Assembly (NCBI GenBank): GCA_910585605.1
Contig: CAJUFL010000002.1
Span: forward strand, 1-64,000
Length of the DNA: 64,000 nt
Direction of reading: 5' to 3'
From: an uncultured Lachnospiraceae bacterium
GTDB lineage: Bacteria; Bacillota; Clostridia; Lachnospirales; Lachnospiraceae
The notes below the pieces were generated by a model. The model searched no databases, was not told where the DNA came from, and worked only from the letters and a program-made list of their open reading frames with translations. Positions 43,428 through 52,322 of the stretch are shown here, piece after piece. The number at the start of each line of letters is the position of its first letter. The first letter of the stretch is position 1. The position numbers and the translations under genes are program-made.

Positions 43428-46357
43428 GCCTTCGTGGCTCCTTTCTGACTTGTTGCTGCAAACAGGCTTCTAAGTCGAATCTTTACTGCCCCCAGATTCG
43501 TAATCTCATCAATTTTGATTTGCGTATAAATCTTACCTTTCTCCTCAAGAATACGTCTCACTTCGTCTGTGGTAATCGCATCCACACCGCAGCCGAAAGA
43601 AACCAGCTGCACAAGGTTTAGATTGGGATTACCCTGCTGTGCCACATACTGTGCTGCTGCATACATTCTGGAATGATACATCCATTGATTTAATACTTTT
43701 GTATCCACATGGGATATCATATCCGACACAGAATCTTCCGTCACCACAACGGCTCCCAGATCACAGATAAGCTTATTAATTCCATGATTAATCTCAGGAT
43801 CCAAATGATAAGGACGTCCTGCCAGCACGATAACCGGGCGGTTTTCCCTCTCCGCAATCCGAAGATATTTTCTACCCTCCATACGCACTAACCTCATGTG
43901 CTTATCATGTTCTTCGTATGCATAATTACATGCCATCATAACCTCGGAGAATTTTATTTTCCCAAAATATTTTTCCAGTACAGCATGGAATTTTTTGGTA
44001 AAGTCCTTCCGTCTGTGAATACCTAAATACTCATAGATAAATTTAACATCCCTTAACGCTTTTACATTTGCCTCTAGCACCTCAGGATAATATGCCACAA
44101 CCGGACAGTTATAGTGGTTATCTCCTAGTCCCTCATCAAAATTATAGCTCAGACAGGGATAGAAAATAGCATCTGCACCTTCTTTCAGCAAAGCTTCAAT
44201 ATGCCCATGCATCAATTTGGCAGGGAAACATACCGTATCTGAAGGAATCGTATGCTGACCGCTTAAATATAATTTTCTAGAAGAATTCGGAGAAGTAATA
44301 ACATTAAATCCCAGTCTGGTAAACAGTGTATGCCAAAAAGGAAGCATCTCGTACATATTCAGCCCCATAGGAATGCCAATCGTTCCTCTTGAACGCTCTT
44401 TCGGAATATCAGAATGCCTGTAATCCTCAAGGAGCCTTAATTTGTAATCATATAAATCAAACTGTACCCCTTCTGCTTTTCTGGCAGTCGGTTTATCACA
44501 GCGGTTGCCGCTGATAAATTTTCTTCCGTTATCAAAAGTATTGATCGTCAGCTTACAATGGTTGCTGCATCCGTTACAGGTTGTCATAGTAATCTCATGT
44601 TTAAAACCTGCCAGTCCCTCTGCGTCTAATATACTGCTTCTGTCGCTGCTGTTTTCTTTTGCATATAAAGCAGCACCATAGGCTCCCATGATTCCTGCCA
44701 TTTCCGGTCTTACAACATCATGACCGATTTCCTGTTCAAATGCCCTAAGTACTGCATTGTTTAAAAATGTACCGCCCTGTACTACAATATGCTCCCCTAA
44801 CTGCTTTGCAGAAGCTGCACGGATTACTTTATACAATGCATTTTTTACAACAGAAATTGATAATCCTGCTGAAATATTCTCAATAGATGCCCCGTCTTTT
44901 TGCGCCTGTTTAACAGAAGAATTCATAAATACAGTACATCTGGAGCCCAAATCCACCGGTTTATCCGCAAACAGACCAAGTTTGGCAAACTCATCAATCT
45001 TATACCCAAGTGCTCCTGCAAAAGTCTGTAAAAAAGACCCACAGCCGGAAGAACATGCCTCATTTAGAAAAATATTGTCAATTGCATGATTCCTAATCTG
45101 GAAACATTTGATGTCCTGACCACCGATATCAATGATAAAATCTACATCCGGCTGAAACTTCTTTGCAGCAGTAAAATGTGCAACCGTTTCCACTATACCA
45201 AAATCCACACCAAAAGCATTCATGATCATTTCTTCACCATAACCGGTTACTGCGGAAGCCTTTATCCTGATATCAGGATACTTTTCATAGAGTTTTTCCA
45301 GAAAATCCTTAATAATCGGCACAGGATTCCCTCCGTTTGGAAGATATTCCGAACAAAGAATATTGGCTTGCTCGTCTACTACCACAGCCTTGACCGTGGT
45401 CGATCCTGCATCAATTCCCAGATAGGCATAGCCTGAAATATCCTCAATCTTTTTAATATGATCCGAATTTTTCCTATGACGATTTAAAAACGTCTCGTAT
45501 TCTTCTTTTGATGTAAACAGCGGTTTACAGCTTGCATATCCCCCTGTTGCAGTATATCCGTTAATCTTATCAATCAAATCACTCAGAAGAAATGTCTGGG
45601 TGTCCTTTTTCAGCGCTGCCCCCAATGCAACAAAATACAGTGAATTGTCAGGAGCCACACCTTCCAGTTTAAGAGTGTCATCAAATGCTTTCCGAAGTTC
45701 AGACAAAAAGGTAAGGGGACCTCCTAAATAAACTACCTTTCCTTCTATCTCCCTTCCCTGTGCCAGCCCCGCTATGGTCTGGTTTACCACCGCATAAAAA
45801 ATACTGGCTGAAATATCATTCTTTTGTGCTCCCTGATTCAGCAATGGCTGTACATCTGATTTGGCAAATACTCCACAACGGCTTGCAATCGTGTAAATCT
45901 TGTCATAATTTTTTGCCGCCTCATTCATCTGCCCTGCTTCCATATTCAGGAGTGTCGCCATCTGGTCGATAAATGCACCTGTACCACCTGCACAGGAGCC
46001 ATTCATACGAACCTCCAGTCCATCTGTTAAAAATAGTATTTTGGCATCCTCTCCGCCCAGCTCAATTACTACATCTGTACCAGGAATCATTTTATTAACT
46101 GCCACTCTTGTGGCATATACTTCCTGCTCAAAAGGAATGCCTAATGAATCCGCAATTCCCATACCGGCAGAACCTGAAATGCACAGACTCATTTCTTTCT
46201 CATCCGGAAATTGCTTTTTTATATCCTCCAGCATTCCGACCGTCTTACTTGTAATTTGTGAAAAATGTCTCTGATAATCTTTATATACAATCTGATCATT
46301 ACCATCTAATACAACACATTTTAATGTAGTGGAACCTACATCCAAACCAATCTTCAT
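43424..46357 (-). CDS. Tandem BcrAD/BadF activator with dehydratase-like domain
   Basis: 977 residues. Two ASKHA ATPase domains of the 2-hydroxyacyl-CoA dehydratase activator type lie in tandem: GLDVGSTTLKCVV at residue 4 and GIDAGSTTVKAVV near 315. Each has its cluster-type cysteines (NGSCAGGTGAFIDQ and ASRCGVFAKSD; EACSSGCGSFLQTF and GSRCTVFMNSS). A Cys-rich segment (TTCNGCSNHCKL, about 590) and a DUF2229-like domain follow. Classical activators are about 260-residue homodimers that drive electrons into the dehydratase; the role of this giant form is unresolved. The next gene overlaps by 4 bp and encodes the remainder of what is usually one protein. Confidence 0.9.
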   Translation of the reverse strand: MKIGLDVGSTTLKCVVLDGNDQIVYKDYQRHFSQITSKTVGMLEDIKKQFPDEKEMSLCISGSAGMGIADSLGIPFEQEVYATRVAVNKMIPGTDVVIELGGEDAKILFLTDGLEVRMNGSCAGGTGAFIDQMATLLNMEAGQMNEAAKNYDKIYTIASRCGVFAKSDVQPLLNQGAQKNDISASIFYAVVNQTIAGLAQGREIEGKVVYLGGPLTFLSELRKAFDDTLKLEGVAPDNSLYFVALGAALKKDTQTFLLSDLIDKINGYTATGGYASCKPLFTSKEEYETFLNRHRKNSDHIKKIEDISGYAYLGIDAGSTTVKAVVVDEQANILCSEYLPNGGNPVPIIKDFLEKLYEKYPDIRIKASAVTGYGEEMIMNAFGVDFGIVETVAHFTAAKKFQPDVDFIIDIGGQDIKCFQIRNHAIDNIFLNEACSSGCGSFLQTFAGALGYKIDEFAKLGLFADKPVDLGSRCTVFMNSSVKQAQKDGASIENISAGLSISVVKNALYKVIRAASAKQLGEHIVVQGGTFLNNAVLRAFEQEIGHDVVRPEMAGIMGAYGAALYAKENSSDRSSILDAEGLAGFKHEITMTTCNGCSNHCKLTINTFDNGRKFISGNRCDKPTARKAEGVQFDLYDYKLRLLEDYRHSDIPKERSRGTIGIPMGLNMYEMLPFWHTLFTRLGFNVITSPNSSRKLYLSGQHTIPSDTVCFPAKLMHGHIEALLKEGADAIFYPCLSYNFDEGLGDNHYNCPVVAYYPEVLEANVKALRDVKFIYEYLGIHRRKDFTKKFHAVLEKYFGKIKFSEVMMACNYAYEEHDKHMRLVRMEGRKYLRIAERENRPVIVLAGRPYHLDPEINHGINKLICDLGAVVVTEDSVSDMISHVDTKVLNQWMYHSRMYAAAQYVAQQGNPNLNLVQLVSFGCGVDAITTDEVRRILEEKGKIYTQIKIDEITNLGAVKIRLRSLFAATSQKGATKA

Positions 46358-46388
46358 TCTGACACCTCTTTTTCCTCTGTATAACCAT

Positions 46389-46418
46389 CTTATAACATTT
46401 AACAGTCTGTTATTACAA
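46389..46418 (-). promoter_or_regulatory. Probable promoter of the activator operon
   Basis: On the minus strand TTGTAA (46418-46413), 18 nt, TATAAG (46394-46389), about 30 nt before the ATG, which has an AGAGGTG site. Confidence 0.5.
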
Positions 46419-46459
46419 ACACGGTCATTTTAACACACTTTTTATGATTGCACCAGTCT

Positions 46460-49400
46460 TTATTCATCGGTTTGCTCTATTTCCAGTAATTCACCATTTT
46501 CTATCAATGTCTCTCCATTTACAGAGTTTTTCCGCCTCTTCGAGTTAAATATCTCATAAATACATGGAACCACCAGCAATGTCAAAAGAGTACCGTATGT
46601 TAAACCTCCAATTACAACCAATGCCATAGGCTGTGCCATATCTGCACCCATACCAAACCCTATTGCCATTGTAGACAGACCAAGAATGGTAGTAAGAGCC
46701 GTCATTACAATCGGCCGCAGACGATTTCTTCCGGTAGTTATAATTGCCTGCCGCATCTCATTGCCTTCTTCTATCAACTGATTTATGGAATCTACAAATA
46801 CAATACCGTTGTTAACGATAATACCCGCTAACATTACCATACCGATCATCGCAATGACACTGACATCATTTCCCGTCAGAAACAATGCCGCAAAACCACC
46901 GGTAAATGCCAGCGGAAGTGTAAACATGATAATAAAAGGACTTTTTAAGGACTGGAACTGTGCAACCATGATCAGATACATAAAGGCAATCGCCAATATC
47001 ATCATCAGTATAACCTGTTCCATCGCCTCCATCACTGTCTCGTTTTCTCCGTTATACTCTATACTGCATCCGGATGGAAGAGAAATTTTATCCACCACGT
47101 CTTTTACTTTAGCAGAAACAGCGGTTGTGGTATACCCTTCCTCTACTTTTCCGCCTACCGTAATCACACGGACCTGATTCATCCGGTTGATTGCCGAAAG
47201 GGAAAAAGTATCCTCAACATCTGCCAGCCTGCTGATTTTTACGTCTACCTTTTCTTCTCCCTTTGAACCCTCTATCGTAAGATTATTAATATCCTTTAAT
47301 GTATACTGTTCCTCTTCTTCATCCTTTACATAAACAGGATATTCTTTTCCTTCCGTACTGAGTTTTGTCGCAGAAGATGCCTCCGCTAATGCCCCCTGCA
47401 CCTTCTGGTAAACCTGTGCCACCGTAAGTCCATACTCTGCTGCTTTTTTCTTATTTACCACCACACGGTACTCAGGAGTTGCCTCTTCTAATCCATTTTC
47501 AATTTCCGTAAGACCGTCTATCTCCTCTAATTTTTCTCCTATCTGTCTGGCCAGTTCCTGGAGGGTATCCATATCCTCACCTTTCACCTGTATTGACACA
47601 CCCGCTGTCATCATGGCACTCATATCCATACTAGATGCAGATACATTGACCTCACAGTCAAAATCCTTTGTTTTCTCTGTAATCAATTCCGCAATTTCAT
47701 CATTTGTATGTGTTTTATCCTCTTTACATTCAATATAATAACTTACCGAATCAAAACTGTCATCAGAACCCAGACCCAGCATAGACATTCCGCCTCCGCC
47801 AACCATTGCGCCTATCGTCTCGATATCCTCAATTTCCAAAACAGCCTTGATCACTTTATCTGACATCGCTGCCGTTTCCTCCATGGTTTTGGTATCCTCA
47901 GGCATAGTTATGCTCATTGTCATCTGTGTGGAATCCATTTCCGGCACGAAAGAAAATCCTTTTGAAAAAGATAGCACCACACTTCCTGCAAACAACACGA
48001 TAACAGCAATAAACACAATCGCTTTATGATCCAAAATTTTTGGAAGAAATCCTGCGTATTTCCCACTGATCCAATCCATCAGCTTATTATCCTTTTCCGA
48101 AATTCTATGGAAAGTGTTAGAAGCCGCCATTGGCACAAAAGTAACCGCTACCACCAAACTTGCAAACAGGGAATATGCGATGGTAAGTCCCATATCCTTA
48201 AACAATGTCTTTGTAATACCGGTAGTAAATACAATTGGAAGAAATACACACACCGTTGTCAACGTGGAGGCAGTAATCGCTCCCACCATCTGCCCTGCAC
48301 CTTTTATGGATGCCTCTGTCACAGAATATCCTTCTTTTCTCAAACGGTATATATTCTCAATAACGACAATGGAATTGTCTACCAGCATACCGACTCCCAG
48401 AGCCAGACCAGATAAAGAAATAACATTCAAGGTAACTCCACTGAAATACATCAGCACAATGGCAAATACAACAGATACCGGAATTGATACTGCAATAATT
48501 CCCGTTGGGCGCACATCCTTTAAAAACAACAGCAAAATTATGATTGCCAGCACTGCACCAAACAGCAGATTTTCCAAAACCGAACTGGAAACCAGTTCAA
48601 TGTACATTCCCTGATTCATCAGATTGGTAAAGGAAATGCTGTCATCCTCTTTTGATATCCTCTCAAATTTTTCCAAAACCCTGTCGGCAACCTCTTTTGT
48701 GGAATATTCATTCTGCTTCGCAATAGATAAAATGATTCCCGGATTTTCATTCACCCTTGTATATATTTTATCTGCATTTGTCTCCACAAAAACATCTGCC
48801 ACATCCGAAAGCTTAACGGGTGCTACTCCATCCATACCAAGATCAAGTAAAACAAAATCGGAAAGACTTTCTACATCATCAAATTTCTCCCCCACCCGGA
48901 CCAGATACTCTACATCATCTTCTGTAACATAACCAGCCGGATAATCAAAGTTTTGTGCTGTCAAAATGCCGGATATCATATCCTTTGTAATAATATTCTG
49001 CATATCCGTGCCATCGTAAGCTGCATCCTTTGCATCTTTTAAACTGTTTTCCTGTTCTTCTATTTCTTTTTCTCCCTGAGTCAGCTCACTCTGAGCCTTC
49101 GTCATCTCACTATCGGCTTCCCCCTGCTTTGTTTTCAGTTCAATATAACTGTTATCAATGGTTTCTTTCCCATTGGTAATTTTTTTAAGAGATTCTTTTA
49201 ATTGCTTCTTACCCTTCTTAATCTCGGCAAGACCGTCATTAATCTGGGTAAGTGATGCCTGCAGGTTTGCGATATAAGCCGGCAGGGTATCAAATGTCAG
49301 ATTTTTACCGTCCTGATCCTTTTGCTCCCCCAGCTTTGCTTCCATCGTCTGCATAGCACCGGTTACGGTCTGTAACTGCACTGCAAGTGCCATATCCTCG

Positions 49401-50338
49401 GGTGTCACTGCAAGTGCTGCTTCTATCTGTGCTTTTTGTGCTGCTAAAGTCTGATAACTTTTCAGCAAATCCTGTAAAGAAGTAATCGCCTGTTCTAACT
49501 GCTCTTTTTGCCCTTTCAATGTCTTTTCCTGCTCTTCCAATTCTTTCTGGGCATCTTTCACTTCTTTTTCCGTTGTCAGCAGTTCATATTTCGCAGTATT
49601 AATCTTAACCTCTGCTTCCGCAAATTTCTTATTTGCTGTTGACTGCCCGTCTTTTAACTGTTCCTTACCACTGTTTATCTGGCTTTTACCGTCAGCAAGT
49701 GCATCTTCAGCCTCAGCAAATTTATCAGCCAATGCCTTTTTGACCTGCTCATTCACCTTTTTTACTTTTTCGTCACGGATAATAACCTGGACAGACTCCT
49801 CGATCGTTCCCATCGTAGTTACGGAAGCAACACCCTCTATGCCTTCAATGGTCTGGGAAAGGGTATCCTCAACATACCTGCTTAGCTCTATACTGTCTGT
49901 ACCTTTCTTATCCACTGCTGCCACCATGACCGGCATCATATTAGGATTCAGCTTCATGATAATCGGATTTCCTACACTATCATCAAAAAAACCACTGATC
50001 TGATCAAGCTTTTCCCGCATATCTATCGTTGCCGTATCCATATTGGTATCCGAATTAAATTCCAGAACCACCATAGAATAATTTTCAGAGGATATTGACT
50101 GTATATTCTCTATATTATCTATCGTTGCCACCGACTGTTCAATGGGTTTCGTCACACCGTTTTCTACAGCCTCCGGACTGGCACCGGGGTAGGTTGTCAT
50201 TACGATGGCATATGGAAGTTCCATGCTTGGCAGTAAATCCACTGTCATTTTCGTGTATGCAACAATTCCCAGAATAATAACCAGCACAATTCCTACTATT
50301 ACCGTGTAACCTTTTTTTACACTGAATTTTGAAATCAT
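46460..50338 (-). CDS. RND (AcrB/HAE-type) exporter with coiled-coil insert
   Basis: 1,292 residues, about 250 more than AcrB. The RND plan is clear: membrane segment 1 (11-30), porter domain, segments 2-6 (about 610-760), repeat with segment 7 near 790 and a last block (about 1130-1260). The proton-relay helix reads GLALGVGMLVDNSIVVIEN, where the second Asp of AcrB is Asn. A helical, repeat-like insert (about 195-435; GKSQINSGKEQLKDGQ, KELEEQEKTLKGQKEQL) interrupts the first porter domain and should form a long external coiled coil. It is the third gene of yigZ-lipoprotein-RND, 26 nt after the lipoprotein. GAGGG precedes the ATG. Confidence 0.9.
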   Translation of the reverse strand: MISKFSVKKGYTVIVGIVLVIILGIVAYTKMTVDLLPSMELPYAIVMTTYPGASPEAVENGVTKPIEQSVATIDNIENIQSISSENYSMVVLEFNSDTNMDTATIDMREKLDQISGFFDDSVGNPIIMKLNPNMMPVMVAAVDKKGTDSIELSRYVEDTLSQTIEGIEGVASVTTMGTIEESVQVIIRDEKVKKVNEQVKKALADKFAEAEDALADGKSQINSGKEQLKDGQSTANKKFAEAEVKINTAKYELLTTEKEVKDAQKELEEQEKTLKGQKEQLEQAITSLQDLLKSYQTLAAQKAQIEAALAVTPEDMALAVQLQTVTGAMQTMEAKLGEQKDQDGKNLTFDTLPAYIANLQASLTQINDGLAEIKKGKKQLKESLKKITNGKETIDNSYIELKTKQGEADSEMTKAQSELTQGEKEIEEQENSLKDAKDAAYDGTDMQNIITKDMISGILTAQNFDYPAGYVTEDDVEYLVRVGEKFDDVESLSDFVLLDLGMDGVAPVKLSDVADVFVETNADKIYTRVNENPGIILSIAKQNEYSTKEVADRVLEKFERISKEDDSISFTNLMNQGMYIELVSSSVLENLLFGAVLAIIILLLFLKDVRPTGIIAVSIPVSVVFAIVLMYFSGVTLNVISLSGLALGVGMLVDNSIVVIENIYRLRKEGYSVTEASIKGAGQMVGAITASTLTTVCVFLPIVFTTGITKTLFKDMGLTIAYSLFASLVVAVTFVPMAASNTFHRISEKDNKLMDWISGKYAGFLPKILDHKAIVFIAVIVLFAGSVVLSFSKGFSFVPEMDSTQMTMSITMPEDTKTMEETAAMSDKVIKAVLEIEDIETIGAMVGGGGMSMLGLGSDDSFDSVSYYIECKEDKTHTNDEIAELITEKTKDFDCEVNVSASSMDMSAMMTAGVSIQVKGEDMDTLQELARQIGEKLEEIDGLTEIENGLEEATPEYRVVVNKKKAAEYGLTVAQVYQKVQGALAEASSATKLSTEGKEYPVYVKDEEEEQYTLKDINNLTIEGSKGEEKVDVKISRLADVEDTFSLSAINRMNQVRVITVGGKVEEGYTTTAVSAKVKDVVDKISLPSGCSIEYNGENETVMEAMEQVILMMILAIAFMYLIMVAQFQSLKSPFIIMFTLPLAFTGGFAALFLTGNDVSVIAMIGMVMLAGIIVNNGIVFVDSINQLIEEGNEMRQAIITTGRNRLRPIVMTALTTILGLSTMAIGFGMGADMAQPMALVVIGGLTYGTLLTLLVVPCIYEIFNSKRRKNSVNGETLIENGELLEIEQTDE

Positions 50339-50364
50339 AATACTTCCCTCTATTCTTCTATTTC

Positions 50365-51300
50365 TTAATTCGGATGCCTGAATGCTGTTGGATATGTGGC
50401 AATTTCCAGCATATATGCCGTTTCCACCTTTCCTTCTGTCAGATGCTCCGATGTACTTTGGACCCCGCTTAGATCATATTTTAATGTCATATGCTTATTC
50501 TCAAGGTTTCCATCCTTTTTCAACGTAATATTAATATGTATATAATGGTTTGAACGATACAAAAAGGAACATTCCACCTCATATTCCTGATATTCCTGAT
50601 ATATCTTATCCAGAACCTCCCTGGCTCCTTCAAACTCCAGAAACTGTTCTTCCGCTATGGGAATCGCACCATATTCCTGAAACCCCTCATCTAATGCATA
50701 ATACAGATAATAATCATAAACAGCATCTTTTCTCTCCCCTGAAGCATTATGCTCCTCTTTCACAACCTGTAAAAGAAGTTCGCCCTCCTGATTTTGGTAT
50801 AAATATCCCTTTCCTGAAATATTCAGTTCAGACACTTTATTATCATTATCAACACTGTATACCAGCGTATTCTTTCTTCCATTTATCTCCTGCTGAAGCA
50901 ATAAATAATGTTTTATACGATAAGCGAGAATATCTGCCTGTGCTTTTCCGGCATCTCCCAGATTCTCCTGGACAATTTCACATCCATCAGCAGATATGTA
51001 CCAGAGCCTGTCTTCATTTTCCCTTGTCAGAACAAATGCCTCATACAAACCGTCCCTATTATAGTCATCATATAAAAAATCAACAACCGTTTCGTTATTT
51101 ATCTCTTCAAACATGGTAAATAAGTCCCCTTCAGAAAAGTCAGCCTTTTCTTCCACTTCCGTATCTTCTGTATTTTCTATGGTGAGTTCTATATCTACCT
51201 CATTCTCATTCTTGGTTTCCGTTTTCAAAAGGGAACAGCCATATGTATTTACCAGTGCTCCAAAGAAAACCGTAACCATCAGTAATCTTTTAATTTTCAC
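50365..51300 (-). CDS. Lipoprotein of unknown function
   Basis: About 311 residues. A basic N-terminus and hydrophobic core end in a lipobox (LVNTYGC), so the mature protein should be lipid-anchored outside the cell. An acidic linker (ENEVDIELTIENTEDTEVEEK) is followed by a beta-rich domain with FLYDDYNRDGLYEAFVLT, a VCBS/FG-GAP-like turn. The GTG at 51300 has GGAGG 8 nt upstream, and this site overlaps the end of yigZ; longer ATG reads lie inside yigZ and lack a good site. It directly precedes the RND exporter and may act as its extracellular accessory, although this is only inferred from position. Confidence 0.78.
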   Translation of the reverse strand: MKIKRLLMVTVFFGALVNTYGCSLLKTETKNENEVDIELTIENTEDTEVEEKADFSEGDLFTMFEEINNETVVDFLYDDYNRDGLYEAFVLTRENEDRLWYISADGCEIVQENLGDAGKAQADILAYRIKHYLLLQQEINGRKNTLVYSVDNDNKVSELNISGKGYLYQNQEGELLLQVVKEEHNASGERKDAVYDYYLYYALDEGFQEYGAIPIAEEQFLEFEGAREVLDKIYQEYQEYEVECSFLYRSNHYIHINITLKKDGNLENKHMTLKYDLSGVQSTSEHLTEGKVETAYMLEIATYPTAFRHPN

Positions 51301-51301
51301 T

Positions 51302-51937
51302 TTACACGCCTCCATACACTGAAAATACTGCACTTTCCTGTTCAAAAAGAATTCTGGCAGCTGTCGCTTCCGTTAAGGCCTTGTTAATCCTCTCTACATC
51401 ATCGACAAATATCTCTACCTTAAGTACAACCTCTTCACCATATTGGCTATCCTTTATCAAAACGCCCTCATTCCCCAAAATATACTGTATTTTTCCCAAA
51501 TCCGTATAGTTGGTCGTAAGAGTAACGGGCATCACCATCCTTTTTTTCACAATTGCGGCTGCCTTTACACACATCCTTGCCGCATCCGTATAAGCCCTTA
51601 CCAGTCCTCCGGTACCCAGCAACGTTCCCCCGAAATAGCGGGTTACCACAATGCACACATTATAAAGCCCATTTCCGGTTATCACTTCCAAAATAGGCTT
51701 CCCTGCTGTTCCTCCAGGCTCTCCATCATCACTGAATCTCAATACAGGCTGTTCTATTCCAACAGAATAGGCATAACAGTTGTGTCTGGCATCATAATGC
51801 TTTTTTCTTATCTCAGATACAAATAACTCCGCTTCTTCCTCTGTTTCGGCATGACAAACATATCCGATAAACCTTGATTTCTTTTCTATGATCTCATCCG
51901 TTCCCAAATCCAGAATCGTCGCATATTCTTTCAGCAT
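51302..51937 (-). CDS. yigZ: YigZ/IMPACT-family protein
   Basis: About 211 residues. The UPF0029/IMPACT N-terminal domain is clear: KKSRFIGYVCHAETEEEAELFVSEIRKKHYDARHNCYAYSVG, then RFSDDGEPGGTAGKPILEVITGNGLYNVCIVVTRYFGGTLLGTGGLVRAYTDAA. A small ferredoxin-like C-terminal domain (DUF1949 type) follows. The cellular role of bacterial YigZ is not settled. The start ATG at 51937 has GAGGG 6 nt upstream; an upstream ATG near 52057 would lie at the transcription start and is rejected. It leads an operon with a lipoprotein and RND exporter. Confidence 0.92.
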   Translation of the reverse strand: MLKEYATILDLGTDEIIEKKSRFIGYVCHAETEEEAELFVSEIRKKHYDARHNCYAYSVGIEQPVLRFSDDGEPGGTAGKPILEVITGNGLYNVCIVVTRYFGGTLLGTGGLVRAYTDAARMCVKAAAIVKKRMVMPVTLTTNYTDLGKIQYILGNEGVLIKDSQYGEEVVLKVEIFVDDVERINKALTEATAARILFEQESAVFSVYGGV

Positions 51938-52055
51938 TTCTTTCCCTCTTCCATCTGTACATTTAAGTGTTTGTTTTCCAATATACTCTGCATTATCATA
52001 ACAGATTTCAGGTATAAATGCTACTCCTATCCCTTTTGTAATATTTGCCTTACTC

Positions 52056-52107
52056 AATTGTTTCCCTAGGCAATCATTTATTATACCGCATTTTTAACAT
52101 TTGTCAA
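52056..52107 (-). promoter_or_regulatory. yigZ-RND operon promoter with MarR-type operator
   Basis: On the minus strand TTGACA (52107-52102), 16 nt, TATAAT (52085-52080), then the palindrome ATTGCCTAGGGAAACAAT across the start site. Both spacing and operator match the marR promoter at 30165-30215 (TTGCCTA-GGAAAC core). The untranslated leader to yigZ is about 135 nt and otherwise unremarkable. Confidence 0.82.
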
Positions 52108-52154
52108 TATTTCAAGGCTCGTGAATAAAGATAGCTTTTTACGTCTATATTTGA

Positions 52155-52160
52155 TATAAT
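52155..52160 (+). promoter_or_regulatory. Probable -10 box of the PBP gene
   Basis: TATAAT on the plus strand, 17 nt after a weak TAGCTT. The leader to the start codon would be about 155 nt and includes repeat copy C. Confidence 0.5.
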
Positions 52161-52197
52161 ATGATTTATTACTTCACGACTCATAAGTCAGTAACAC

Positions 52198-52303
52198 AGC
52201 GGCAGGCAGCGGAGTATGACCCTCAAGACATGCATCAGATACCCATGCAAATATGGCTGTCCGGCTCATTACCCGCAGGAATCAAATGCTTTGCAATTGG
52301 TTC
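52198..52303 (+). repeat. Interspersed repeat, copy C, in the PBP leader
   Basis: Shares ordered blocks with copy A (2701-2800): GGCAGGCAGCGGAGTATG, ACCCTC, GGCT--GGCTCATTACCC and AGGAATCA, then TTGCAA. It lies between the PBP promoter and its ribosome binding site, in the same orientation relative to the plus strand as copy A. Confidence 0.6.
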
Positions 52304-52322
52304 AGATACAGGAGGCATTCAT

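Noticed and set aside
46460..50338. Possible fusion or assembly artefact in the RND gene because of its length
   Set aside because: The frame is continuous and the extra segment is a coherent helical repeat placed at a domain loop; both flanks match RND sequence.
50550..51119. Plus-strand open frame of 189 codons opposite the lipoprotein gene
   Set aside because: No ribosome binding site, His/Pro-rich composition typical of antisense frames, and the opposite strand has a convincing lipoprotein with its own start and context.
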